64,000 nt of DNA from Dreissena polymorpha. Taxonomy: Eukaryota; Mollusca; Bivalvia; Myida; Dreissenidae. Every line of letters begins with the position of its first letter. The first letter of the stretch is position 1. Shown piece by piece: positions 11,040 to 23,700 of this stretch. The notes beneath the pieces are model-generated. The model saw only the letters and a list, made by a program, of their open reading frames with translations, ran no database searches and was not told where the DNA came from. Location: the NCBI RefSeq assembly GCF_020536995.1, contig NC_068359.1, positions 62,840,032-62,904,031 on the forward strand. Direction: 5' to 3'. The translations under genes were made by a program, and so were the position numbers.

Positions 11040-12280
11040 TTCATATAGCAAGAGTCATGGGTAGGATTTCTTGATGGTGTATCAAATGAAAGGATGCATG
11101 TCAGTTGAATTGCTTTTATTGAGATTTGAAGAATAGCTGCGCGTTTTGTGGGGTATATGTGATATATTCTGCTAATGACATACTCAGCTCGAATATCTCT
11201 TATCAATAATAATGTTTGACTGTTACGAATGCGTATGGTTAGATATACATTAATATCATTAATGAAAGGACGCAGACGGCTTTGGTCGTTAAAAGTACAA
11301 CCTTTTCTTTTCACTTACGAGGAATATGAAAAGAGTTTTCATATCAAATAAGCCATAGTACACTAGATTTTTTGCTTTAAAAAAAGTCTTTTGAGACACA
11401 CCTTGAACCGCGTCGTGGAAACATGCAAAAACTGGCCTTAATCGTACAGTCACGCAATGTTTCGTGGTCTTACGCAATGCAAAGGATGGTCTGGAGCATT
11501 TTGCAAGAGCATTAGACCCATCTTGTCATTAAGGAGCTCATTTATAGTCAAATATTGAAGAAACATTGTAAATATACATATTCAGAAGTGACTCAATATA
11601 ATGTTCACGATATTAATGGTATTGATTCAGTTTTTCACATGTGTGTATTCATTATAATCTTAATAATATTATGTACTATATTTTTCTATTCATTATATTC
11701 ATACGTATTTGTATTATTTATTTGATGAGATAACGTATAATCGTTTTAACTGTCGTTTTGTTAATATGCTGTCGTTTCTTCTTAGTTTGCTTTGCCAAGA
11801 AAACATTTATAGATATAATAAAACAATATTTAAAAAAATTAAGATATTTTAACAACTGAAAGTTTAGCTGAGTTGCCATTTATGACAATGAACATTCTTC
11901 CTTTTACTTTAACTATTTTATGACTTTGCAAATTATTCTGTTCAAAGCTTTCAATATTGTAATCTTGCGATCGTTCACAATGCGAACAACGATCGGCACT
12001 TACGGAACACCATATAAACGTCAATAACTCAGAAAATCAACCTTGTTAGTTTAAATTTAAACTCTTTGGAAAGTATACAAACACACAGTACTGCGTTACT
12101 CTTCAAACCCGGATGTTGGTTCAGTTCCTAGAAATAGCATAAAATCTACGCATGTGTGTGTTTAAATCACAGGACAGATAATTGCCATATCCGCAGATAG
12201 CTGACTTGATTTGCCTGTATATTTTCCGCTTTGAACACTCACTGAATCTGAATGGGAAGCAATTGAAGTCTTGCTCTATG
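11040..12280. other. Non-coding stretch
   Basis: No domain-bearing ORF, array or element end seen. AT-rich and featureless by eye. Confidence 0.45.
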
Positions 12281-12286
12281 AAAAGA

Positions 12287-12365
12287 GGGTTTAATGCATG
12301 TGTGTAAAGTTCGCACGGGCTTATCAGGGACGACACTTTCCGCCTTAACTGGACTTTAGATAACA
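12287..12365. mobile_element. Fragment of the 38.9-kb-type MITE
   Basis: Contains AATGCATGTGTGTAAAGTTC and CAGGGACGACACTTTCCGCC, matching the left half of the complete copy at 38,854-39,107. Truncated on the right. Confidence 0.6.
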
Positions 12366-13530
12366 ATAGACTTTCTGCAAATGAAACATTTAAACATTTT
12401 TGTAGATCGTTAGCTGTCTCTGCTTCAAAAACAGCGTATAATAATACATTTTTTAAATAACATATCGTTGTAATGTTAATGGATATAAAATTTAAATCCA
12501 TCTACGTATCTACCATTGTCGAAAAAAGAACGTAGGTCATTCAAAAAGAAAGAAATAGTATGGGCGATAAATTTTTCTCTTTGCCTTATCCTACTGTGCA
12601 TGAAAAACAGTTTGATCTGTCGCCATTACACATGACACGTGATTTGGCGTTGTTGTACATATTTTTGATAATATTTAAGTATTTCCCACTTATACTGTAA
12701 AGCCTAGCTTATACCACAATAATGACCAATTGATCGTATCAAATGCAGCCTTTAAAGCGGAAAAAAAGCTACAAAACTAGGTCGACATACAATGTTATTT
12801 TACAGTTAGTGGATATAAATTAATCCGGCATGACCATATTATTGGGGTGTACCATATACGCTTCCGTACTATAGACACTCTTTTTTTTGTTACATTGTTT
12901 TTGACGATGCTGCGAAGCGGCTCGTCTAAGCTATCATACCATACAAAAATTCTTCACAATGGCGACATTTGTAAAAGACCGAGCCAGTCCGATTGAGATA
13001 GCTCGATTCTTCTACCGTACCCGGGAAATGCTAAATCAGTTGTTGTCGGCTATTTCTTTTATTAATTATTATTATACAAGCGATTTCGACCCATTTGGCG
13101 CTGACGTCATTTCAGAGAAAAACCACGAAGAAGTCGACGTACTGTTTTGCGCGATATTTTATCGCAATTATTGTTCTAATCGGCATACCTCGCTGATTAT
13201 TGTTGATAAAGGTAAAAGAAGCTCAGCTATAAATAGGATAGCATATTCTGGGAAAAAGATTTAATAATATTTTGAAAACGTTAATTTTAAATCAGTTATA
13301 TTCAATCCCTTATATGTTTATAGATCAATGAAACAACTATGCACTCAATCAAGCGAATGGGAGTCTCTTATAATCCTTTCCGAAATAATACGGAAACGTC
13401 TAGTCCAAGCCGAATTCATGAAATAAATTAACTTAACAATCGTCTTTACATTATTTTATTTGTGTTGTTTGACTCAAACTGGTATTGTTTGTTTTCGTTA
13501 CTTTGTCCATTTTATATACTTATCAACATG
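12366..13530. other. Non-coding stretch, one unsupported ORF
   Basis: A 101-codon plus-strand ORF at 12,959-13,264 (starting MATFVKDRASPIEIARFF) has no recognised motif and AT-driven composition; it is not called a gene. Nothing else is visible. Confidence 0.4.
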
Positions 13531-13536
13531 ATATTT

Positions 13537-13566
13537 ATGATATATATATATATATATATATATATA
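13537..13566. repeat. (AT)n microsatellite
   Basis: A short run of alternating TA, about 30 bp, just 3' (minus-strand sense) of the 11-mer repeat gene. Confidence 0.95.
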
Positions 13567-13640
13567 CTCCAAAAACGTGTTTAGCGATATTTTATTATGT
13601 ACTACTTTTCGTACAAGTGTCATGTCTACTTAAAAACAAA

Positions 13641-14219
13641 TTAACCAAATATATTCACTACGTCTTTAACTGCATGTTTTACTCCTTTTCCTGCATCATT
13701 TGCCGTGTCTGTAATTGTTTTTCCTGCGTCGTTTATTGTATCTTTGACAGTTTTTCCGGCGTCGTTTGCTGTATCTTTGACAGCTTTTCCGGCGTCATTT
13801 GTTGTATCTTTGACAGCTTTTCCGGATTCGTTTGCTGTATCTTTGACAGCTTTTCCGGCGTCGTTTGCTGTATCTTTGACAGCTTTTCCGGCGTCATTTG
13901 TTGTATCTTTGACAGCTTTTCCGGCGTCATTTGCTGTATCTTTGACAGCTTTTCCGGCGTCGTTTGCTGTATCTTTGACAGCTTTTCCGGCGTCATTTGT
14001 TGTATCTTTGACAGCTTTTCCGGCTTCGTTTGCTGTATCTTTGACAACTTTTCCGGCGTCGTTTGCCGTATCTTTGACAACTTTTCCGGCGTCGTTTGCC
14101 GTATCTTTAACAGCATTTCCTGCGTTATTTGCCGTATCTTTGATTTTGTTCCACAAGCTCCGAGCATCAATGCTGCATATGAGAGCTGCCACAATTAGTA
14201 GTATTTGCAATTTGTTCAT
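13641..14219 (-). CDS. Secreted 11-residue-repeat protein (LEA/apolipoprotein-like)
   Basis: An intact 192-codon ORF. Residues 1-19 (MNKLQILLIVAALICSIDA) form a signal peptide with likely cleavage before RSLW. Residues about 31-184 are 14 tandem 11-mers with consensus NDAGKAVKDTA, ending in KDVVNIFG. Each repeat balances two Lys and two Asp and places Ala/Val three to four apart, as expected for an 11/3 amphipathic helix like group 3 LEA proteins, exchangeable apolipoproteins or synuclein. No cysteines follow the signal. ATG is directly preceded by TTGAATTATTTTAG, a good acceptor, so this is probably exon 2; exon 1 at 29,046-29,105 would add Met-Lys in frame. AATAAA (minus strand) lies at 13,591-13,596, 45 bp past the stop. 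Function is unknown; desiccation, ice or lipid binding are guesses from repeat type only. Confidence 0.85.
   Translation of the reverse strand: MNKLQILLIVAALICSIDARSLWNKIKDTANNAGNAVKDTANDAGKVVKDTANDAGKVVKDTANEAGKAVKDTTNDAGKAVKDTANDAGKAVKDTANDAGKAVKDTTNDAGKAVKDTANDAGKAVKDTANESGKAVKDTTNDAGKAVKDTANDAGKTVKDTINDAGKTITDTANDAGKGVKHAVKDVVNIFG
13700..14130. repeat. Coding 33-bp minisatellite with 99-bp higher order
   Basis: DNA level of the 11-mer repeats. Repeat ends cycle A, A, T (DTA, DTA, DTT) over units 4-10, showing a three-unit (99-bp) higher-order duplication. Because 33 is a multiple of 3 and few stops occur, several other frames stay open on both strands; those ORFs are shadows. Confidence 0.9.
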
Positions 14220-14785
14220 CTAAAATAATTCAAATTAGCATAGTTCAGAACACGAATTATATTTCGATGAGAAAAATGGCGGGTAATTGCGACTTCGAGT
14301 TTATATTAAGATTGCCGAGCAATCATTCACAATGTTTACTGTAGCAATATGTTCAATGAGCATTGCATGTTTATATAGTTTAAAAAATCATACGAGTATT
14401 GAGCCGGTCAAAGGCTAGCTTAACTAATGAAAGAACAATTCACTCTTTAGAAAAATATTTACCGAGACAATAATAAAATGACCTTGCAATCTGTATATTT
14501 TACTTGCTTTGCGTAATGTTAGCACATTATTATCCACAGGCCTGGATGCAAACTTTATTCATAATATTATGAGTAAGTGTGCCTAATATTATATGTTATT
14601 GCATTCCATAATATTGGTACGGTCTATTTGACAATACTTGTAAATTGTTTTAAGCATAGAGTAGTTAGTTGTTATTTTAATGAATTTTCAAAATTATAAA
14701 ATAAGTACTTTGATAACAATAATTTTGGTTACACTTTGAAAACAGTAATTCAATAAAATAACGTTAAGTCAACACTTCTACACTG
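14220..14785. other. Spacer between 11-mer gene and satellite
   Basis: AT-rich, no repeats. A minus-strand AATATAAAC near 14,302 could serve as a TATA box about 80 bp upstream of the ATG, an alternative to the distal promoter at 29.1 kb. Confidence 0.4.
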
Positions 14786-17700
14786 AGGACTGCTTAGTAA
14801 GACGTAAAACGTTAATACTCAGGAATATAGGACTGCTAAGTAAGACGCCAAACGTTAATACTCCGGAATAAAGGACTGCTTAGTAAAACGCCAAACGTTA
14901 TTACTCCGGAACATAGGACTGCTAAGTAAGACGCCAAACGTTAATACTCAGGAACATAGGACTGCTTAGTAAGACGCCAAACGTTAATACTCAGGAACAT
15001 AGGACTGCTTAGTAAGACGCCAAACGTTAATACTCAGGAACATAGGACTGCTAAGTAAGACGCCAAACGTTAATACTCAGGAACATATGACTGCTTAGTA
15101 AGACGCCAAACGTTAATACTCAGGAACATAGGACTGCTAAGTAAGACGCCAAACGTGAATACTCACGAATATATGACTGCTTAGTAAGACGCCAAACGTT
15201 AATACTCAGGAATATAGGACTGCTAAGTAAGACGCCAAACGTTAATACTCAGGAATATAGGACTGCTAAGTAAGACGCCAAACGTTAATACCCAGGAACA
15301 TATGACTGCTTAGTAAGACGCCAAACGTTAATACTCCGGAATATATGACTGCTTAGTAAGACGCCAAACGTTAATACTCAGGAACATAGGACTGCTAAGT
15401 ACGACGCCAAACGTTAATACTCAGGAATATAGGACTGCTAAGTAAGACGCCAAACGTTAATACTCAGGAACATATGACTGCTTAGTAAGACGCCAAACGT
15501 TAATACTCAGGAATATAGGACTGCTAAGTAAGATGCCAAACGTTAATACCCAGGAACATATGACTGCTTAGTAAGACGCCAAACGTTAATACCCAGGAAC
15601 ATATGACTGCTAAGTAAGATGTCAAACGTGAATACTCCGGAATATATGACTGCTAAGTAAGACGCCAAACGTTATTACTCCGGAACATAGGACTGCTAAG
15701 TAAGACGCCAAACGTTAATACTCAGGAACATAGGACTGCTTAGTAAGACGCCAAACGTTAATACTCAGGAACATATGACTGCTAAGTAAGACGCCAAACG
15801 TTAATACTCAGGAACATAGGACTGCTTAGTAAGACGCCAAACGTGAATACTCCGGAACATATGACTGCTTAGTAAGACGCCAAACGTTAATACTCAGGCA
15901 TATAGGACTGCTTAGTAAGACGCCAAACGTTAATACTCAGGAACATATGACTGCTAAGTAAGACGCCAAACGTGAATACCCAGGAACATAGGAATGCTAG
16001 GTAAGACGCCAAACGTTAATACCCAGGAACATAGGACTGCTTAGTAAGACGCCAAACGTTATTACTCAGGAACATAGGACTGCTAAGTAAGACGCCAAAC
16101 GTGAATACTCACGAACATAGGACTGCTTAGAAAGACGCCAAACGTTAATCCTCAGGAATATAGGACTGCTTAGTAAGACGCCAAACGTTATTACTCAGGA
16201 ACATAGGACTGCTAAGTAAGACGCCAAACGTGAATACTCACGAACATAGGACTGCTTAGAAAGACGCCAAACGTTAATACTCAGGAACATAGGACTGCTA
16301 AGTAAGACGCCAAACGTTAATACTCAGGAACATAGGACTGCTAAGTAAGACGCCAAACGTTAATACTCAGGAACATAGGACTGCTAAGTAAGACGCCAAA
16401 CGTTAATACTCAGGAACATAGGACTGCTAAGTAAGACGTCAAACGTTAATACTCACGAATATATGACTGCTTAGTAAGATGTCAAACGTTAATACTCAGG
16501 AACATATGACTGCTCGGTAAGACGCCAAACGCTAATACTCAGGAACATAGGACTGCTAAGTAAGACGCCAAACGTTAATACTCAGGAACATAGGACTGCT
16601 AAGTAAGACGCCAAACGTTAATACTCAGGAACATAGGACTGCTAGGTAAGACGCCAAACGTTAATACTCAGGAACATAGGAATGCTAAGTAAGACGTCAA
16701 GCGTTAATACTCAGGAACATAGGAATGCTTAGTAAGACGCCAAACGTTAATACCCAGGAACATAGGACTGCTTAGTAAGACGTAAAACGTTATTACCCAG
16801 GAATATAGGACTGCTAAGTAAGACGCCAAACGTTAATACTCAGGAACATAGGAATGCTTAGTAAGACGTCAAACGTTAATACTCAGGAACATATGACTGC
16901 TTAGTAAGACGCCAAACGTTAATACTCAGGAACATATGACTGCTCGGTAAGACGCCAAACGTTATTACCCAGGAACATAGGACTGCTTAGTAAGACGCCA
17001 AACGTTAATACGCAGGAACATATGACTGCTAAGTAAGACGCCAAACGTTAATACTCAGGAACATAGGAATGCTTAGTAAGACGCCAAACGTTAATACTCA
17101 GGAACATAGGACTGCTAAGTAAGACGCCAAACGTTAATACTCAGGAACATATGACTGCTTAGTAAGACGCCAAACGTTAATACTCAGGAACATAGGACTG
17201 CTAAGTAAGACGCCAAACGTTAATACTCAGGAATATAGGAATGCTAAGTAAGACGTCAAACGTTAATACTCAGGAACATAGTACTGCGTAGTAAGACGCC
17301 AAACGTTAATACTCAGGAACATAGGACTGCTTAGTAAGACGCCAAACGTTAATACTCAGGAATATAGGAATGCTAAGTAAGACGTCAAACGTTAATACTC
17401 ATGAACATAGTACTGCGTAGTAAGACGCCAAACGTTAATACTCAGGAACATAGGACTGCTTAGTAAGACGCCAAACGTTAATACTCAGGAATATAGGACT
17501 GCTTAGTAAGACGCCAAACGTTAATACTCAGGAACATATGACTGCTAAGTAAGACGCCAAACGTTATTACTCAGGAACATATGACTGCTTAGTAAGACGC
17601 CAAACGTTATTACCCAGGAACATAGGACTGCTAGGTAAGACGCCAAACGTTAATACTCAGGAACATAGGACTGCTTAGTAAGACGCCAAACGTTAATACT

Positions 17701-20700
17701 CAGGAACATAGGACTGCTTAGTAAGACGCCAAACGTTAATACGCAGGAATATAGGACTGCTAAGTAAGACGCCAAACGTTAATACTCAGGAATATAGGAC
17801 TGCTAAGTAAGACGCCAAACGTTAATACTCAGGAACATATGACTGCTTAGTAAGACGCCAAACGTTAATACTCAGGAACATAGGACTGCTTAGTAAGACG
17901 CCAAACGTCAATACTCAGGAACATAGGACTGCTAAGTAAGACGCCAAACGTTAATACTCAGGAACATAGGACTGCTAGGTAAGATGTCAAACGTAAATAC
18001 TCAGGAACATAGGACTGCTAAGTAAGACGCAAAACGTTAATACCCAGGAACATATGACTGCTAAGTAAGACGCCAAACGTGAATACCCAGGAACATAGGA
18101 CTGCTAAGTAAGACGCCAAACGTTATTACCCAGGAACATAGGACTGCTAAGTAAGACGCCAAACGTTAATACTCAGGAACATAGGACTGCTAAGTAAGAC
18201 GCCAAACGTTAATACTCAGGAACATAGGACTGCTTTGTAAGACGCCAAACGTTATTACCCAGGAACATAGGAATGCTTAGTAAGACGCCAAACGTTAATA
18301 CCCAGGAACATATGACTGCTAAGTAAGACGCCAAACGTTAATACTCAGGAATATAGGACTGCTTAGTAAGATGTCAAACGTTAATACTCAGGAATATAGG
18401 ACTGCTTAGTAAGACGCCAAACGTTAATACTCACGAACATAGGAATGCTAAGTAAGACGCCAAACGTTAATACTCAGGAACATAGGACTGCTTTGTAAGA
18501 CGCCAAACGTTATTACCCAGGAACATAGGAATGCTTAGTAAGACGCCAAACGTTAATACCCAGGAACATATGACTGCTAAGTAAGACGCCAAACGTTAAT
18601 ACTCAGGAATATAGGACTGCTTAGTAAGATGTCAAACGTTAATACTCAGGAATATAGGACTGCTTAGTAAGACGCCAAACGTTAATACTCGCGAACATAG
18701 GAATGCTAAGTAAGACGCCAAACGTTAATACTCAGGAACATAGGACTGCTAAGTAAGACGCCAAACGTTAATACTCCGGAACATATGACTGCTAAGTAAG
18801 ACGCCAAACGTTAATACTCAGGAACATAGGACTGCTAAGTAAGACGCCAAACGTTAATACTCCGGAATATAGGACTGCTTAGTAAGACGTCAAACGTTAA
18901 TACCCAGGAACATAGGACTGCTAAGTAAGACGCCAAACGTTAATACCCAGGAACATAGGACTGCTAAGTAAGACGCCAAACGTTAATACTCCGGAATATA
19001 GGACTGCTTAGTAAGACGCCAAACGTTATTACCCAGGAACATAGGACTGCTAAGTAAGACGCCAAACGTAAATACTCAGGAACATAGGACTGCTTAGTAA
19101 GACGCCAAACGTTAATACGCAGGAACATATGACTGCTTAGTAAGACGCCAAACGTTAATACGCAGGAACATATGACTGCTTAGTAAGACGCCAAACGTTA
19201 ATACTCAGGAACATAGGACTGCTAAGTAAGACGCCAAACGTTAATACTCAGGAACATAGGACTGCTTAGTAAGACGCCAAACGTTAATACTCCGGAACAT
19301 AGGACTGCTTAGTAAGACGCCAAACGTTAATACTCAGGAACATAAGACTGCTTAGTAAGACGCCAAACGTTAATACTCCGGAATATATGACTGCTTAGTA
19401 AGACGCCAAACGTTAATACTCAGGAACATAGGACTGCTTAGTAAGACGCCAAACGTTAATACTCAGGAACATATGACTGCTTAGTAAGACGCCAAACGTT
19501 AATACTCAGGAACATATGACTGCTTAGTAAGACGCCAAACGTTAATACTCAGGAACATATGACTGCTTAGTAAGACGCCAAACGTTAATACTCAGGAACA
19601 TAAGACTGCTTAGTAAGACGCCAAACGTTAATACTCAGGAACATAGGACTGCTTAGTAAGACGCCAAACGTTAATACTCAGGAACATAGGTATGCTTAAG
19701 TAAGACGCCAAACGTTAATACTCAGGAATATAGGACTGCTAAGTAAGACGCCAAACGTTAATACTCAGGAACATAGGACTGCTTAGTAAGACGCCAAACG
19801 TCAATACTCAGGAACATAGGACTGCTAAGTAAGACGCCAAACGTTAATACTCAGGAATATAGGACTGCTAGGTAAGACGCCAAACGTTAATACTCAGGAA
19901 CATATGACTGCTTAGTAAGACGCCAAACGTTAATACTCAGGAACATAGGAATGCTTAGTAAGACGCCAAACGTTAATACTCAGGAACATATGACTGCTTA
20001 GTAAGACGCCAAACGTTAATACGCAGGAACATATGACTGCTTAGTAAGACGCCAAACGTTAATACTCCGTAACATAAGACTGCTTAGTAAGACGCCAAAC
20101 GTTAATACTCAGGAACATATGACTGCTAAGTAAGACGCCAAACGTTAATACTCAGGAACATAGGAATGCTTAGTAAGACGCCAAACGTAAATACTCAGGA
20201 ACATAGGACTGCTTAGTAAGACGCGAAACGTTAATACTCAGGAACATAGGACTGCTAAGTAAGACGTCAAACGTAAATACTCAGGAACATAGGACTGCTT
20301 AGTAAGACGCCAGACGTTAATACCCAGGAACATAGGACTGCTAAGTAAGACGCCAAACGTTATTACTCAGGAATATAGGACTGCTTAGTAAGACGCCAAA
20401 CGTTAATACTCAGGAATATAGGACTGCTTAGTAAGACGTCAAACGTTAATACCCAGGAACATAGGACTGCTAAGTAAGACGCCAAACGTTATTACTCAGG
20501 AACATATGACTGCTAAGTAAGACGCCAAACGTGAATACCCAGGAACATAGGACTGCTAAGTAAGACGCCAAACGTTAATACTCCGGAATATAGGACTGCT
20601 TAGTAAGACGCCAAACGTTAATACTCAGGAACATAGGACTGCTAAGTAAGACGTCAAACGTAAATACTCAGGAACATAGGACTGCTTAGTAAGACGCCAA

Positions 20701-23700
20701 ACGTGAATACTCACGAACATAGGACTGCTTAGAAAGACGCCAAACGTTAATACTCAGGAACATATGACTGCTTAGTAAGACGCCAAACGTGAATACTCAG
20801 GAACATAGGACTGCTAAGTAAGACGCCAAACGTTAATACTCAGGAATATAGGACTGCTAAGTAAGACGCCAAACGTTAATACTCTGGAACATAGGACTGC
20901 TTAGTAAGACGCCAAACGTGAATACTCAGGAACATAGGACTGCTTAGTAAGACGCCAAACGTTAATACTCAGGAATATAGGACTGCTTAGTAAGACGCCA
21001 AACGTAAATACTCAGGAACATAGGACTGCTAAGTAAGACGCCAAACGTTAATACTCAGGAATATAGGACTGCTAAGTAAGACGCCAAACGTTATTACTCA
21101 GGAACATAAGACTGCTAAGTAAGACGCCAAACGTTAATACTCAGGAACATATGACTGCTAAGTAAGACGCCAAACGTTAATACTCAGGAACATAGGACTG
21201 CTAAGTAAGACGCCAAACGTTAATACTCAGGAATATAGGACTGCTAAGTAAGACGCCAAACGTTATTACTCAGGAACATATGACTGCTAAGTAAGACGTC
21301 AAACGTTAATACTCAGGAACATATGACTGCTAAGTAAGACGCCAAACGTGAATACTCCGGAATATAGGACTGCTAAGTAAGACGCCAAACGTGAATACTC
21401 AGGAACATAGGACTGCTAAGTAAGACGCCAAACGTTAATACTCAGGAACATAGGACTGCTAAGTAAGACGCCAAACGTTAATACCCAGGAACATAGGACT
21501 GCTTAGTAAGACGCCAAACGTTAATACTCCGGAACATATGACTGCTAGGTATGACGCCAAACGTTAATACTCAGGAATATAGGACTGCTAGGTAAGACGC
21601 CAAACGTTAATACCCAGAAACATAAGACTGCTTAGTAAGACGCCAAACGTTAATACTCCGGAACATAGGACTGCTTAGTAAGACGCCAAACGTTAATACT
21701 CAGGAATATATGACTGCTAAGTAAGACGCCAAACGTTAATACTCAGGAATATAGGACTGCTAAGTAAGACGCCAAACGTTAATACTCAGGAACATATGAC
21801 TGCTAAGTAAGACGCCAAACGTTATTACCCAGGAACATAAGACTGCTAAGTAAGACGCCAAACGTTAATACTCAGGAATATAGGACTGCTAGGTAAGACG
21901 CCAAACGTTAATACCCAGAAACATAAGACTGCTTAGTAAGACGCCAAACGTTAATACTCCGGAACATAGGACTGCTTAGTAAGACGCCAAACGTTAATAC
22001 TCAGGAATATATGACTGCTAAGTAAGACGCCAAACGTTAATACTCAGGAATATAGGACTGCTAAGTAAGACGCCAAACGTTAATACTCAGGAACATATGA
22101 CTGCTAAGTAAGACGCCAAACGTTATTACCCAGGAACATAAGACTGCTAAGTAAGACGCCAAACGTTATTACTCAGGAACATAGGACTGCTTAGTAAGAC
22201 GCCAAACGTTATTACCCAGGAACATAAGACTGCTAAGTAAGACGCCAAACGTTAATACTCATGAACATATGACTGCTAAGTAAGACGCCAAACGTTAATA
22301 CTCAGGAACATATGACTGCTAAGTAAGACGCCAAACGTTAATACTCAGGAACATAGGACTGCTAAGTAAGACGCCAAACGTTAATACTCCGGAATATAGG
22401 ACTGCTTAGTAAGACGCCAAACGTTAATACCCAGGAACATAAGACTGCTAAGTAAGACGCCAAACGTTAATACCCAGGAACATAGGACTGCTAAGTAAGA
22501 CGCCAAACGTTAATACTCCGGAATATAGGACTGCTAAGTAAGACGCCAAACGTTAATACTCACGAATATATGACTGCTTAGTAAGATGTCAAACGTTAAT
22601 ACTCAGGAACATATGACTGCTAAGTAAGACGCCAAACGTTAATACTCAGGAATATAGGACTGCTTAGTAAGACGCCAAACGTTAATACTCAGGAACATAG
22701 GACTGCTAAGTACGACGCCAAACGTTAATACTCAGGAATATATGACTGCTTAGTAAGACGCCAAACGTTAATACTCAGGAACATAGGACTGCTAGGTAAG
22801 ACGCCAAACGTCAATACTCAGGAACAAAGGACTGCTAAGTAAGACGCCAAACGTTAATACTCAGGAATATAGGACTGCTTAGTAAGACGCCAAACGTTAA
22901 TACTCAGGAACATAGGACTGCTTAGTAAGATGTCAAACGTTAATACTCAGGAACATAAGACTGCTTAGTAAGACGCCAAACGTTAATACTCAGGAACATA
23001 TGACTGCTAAGTAAGACGCCAAACGTTAATACTCAGGAACATAGGACTGCTTAGTAAGACGTCAAACGTTAATACCCAGGAACATATGACTGCTAAGTAA
23101 GACGCCAAACGTTAATACTCAGGAACATAGGACTGCTAAGTAAGACGCCAAACGTTAATACTCAGGAACATAGGAATGCTAAGTAAGACGTCAAGCGTTA
23201 ATACTCAGGAACATAGGACTGCTTAGTAAGACGCCAAACGTTAATACTCAGGAACATAGGAATGCTAAGTAAGACGTCAAGCGTTAATACTCAGGAACAT
23301 AGGAATGCTTAGTAAGACGCCAAACGTGAATACCCAGGAACATAGGACTGCTAAGTAAGACGCCAAACGTTAATACGCAGGAACATAGGAATGCTAAGTA
23401 AGACGTCAAACGTAAATACTCAGGAACATAGGAATGCTTAGTAAGACGCCAAACGTTAATACTCAGGAACATAGGACTGCTAAGTAAGACGTCAAACGTT
23501 AATACCCAGGAACATATGACTGCTAAGTAAGACGCCAAACGTGAATACCCAGGAACATAGGACTGCTAAGTAAGACGCCAAACGTTAATACTCAGGAACA
23601 TATGACTGCTAAGTAAGACGCCAAACGTTAATACTCAGGAATATAGGAATGCTTAGTAAGACGCCAAACGTTAATACCCAGGAACATATGACTGCTAAGT

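Noticed and set aside
12959-13264. 101-codon ORF
   Set aside because: No recognised motif, splice context or composition to support a gene; could not be ruled out fully.
13485-14223. Long plus-strand ORFs over the 11-mer gene
   Set aside because: They are shadows of the 33-bp coding repeat; only the minus frame has a signal peptide and a sensible repeat protein.
14295-14310. TATA box close to the 11-mer ORF as its main promoter
   Set aside because: Possible, but the ATG sits directly after an acceptor and a better TATA/Inr/donor set lies at 29.1 kb; kept only as an alternative.
23284-23538. 84-codon ORF inside the satellite
   Set aside because: It is a chance opening of three 43-bp units (129 bp is a multiple of 3); neighbouring units carry stops.
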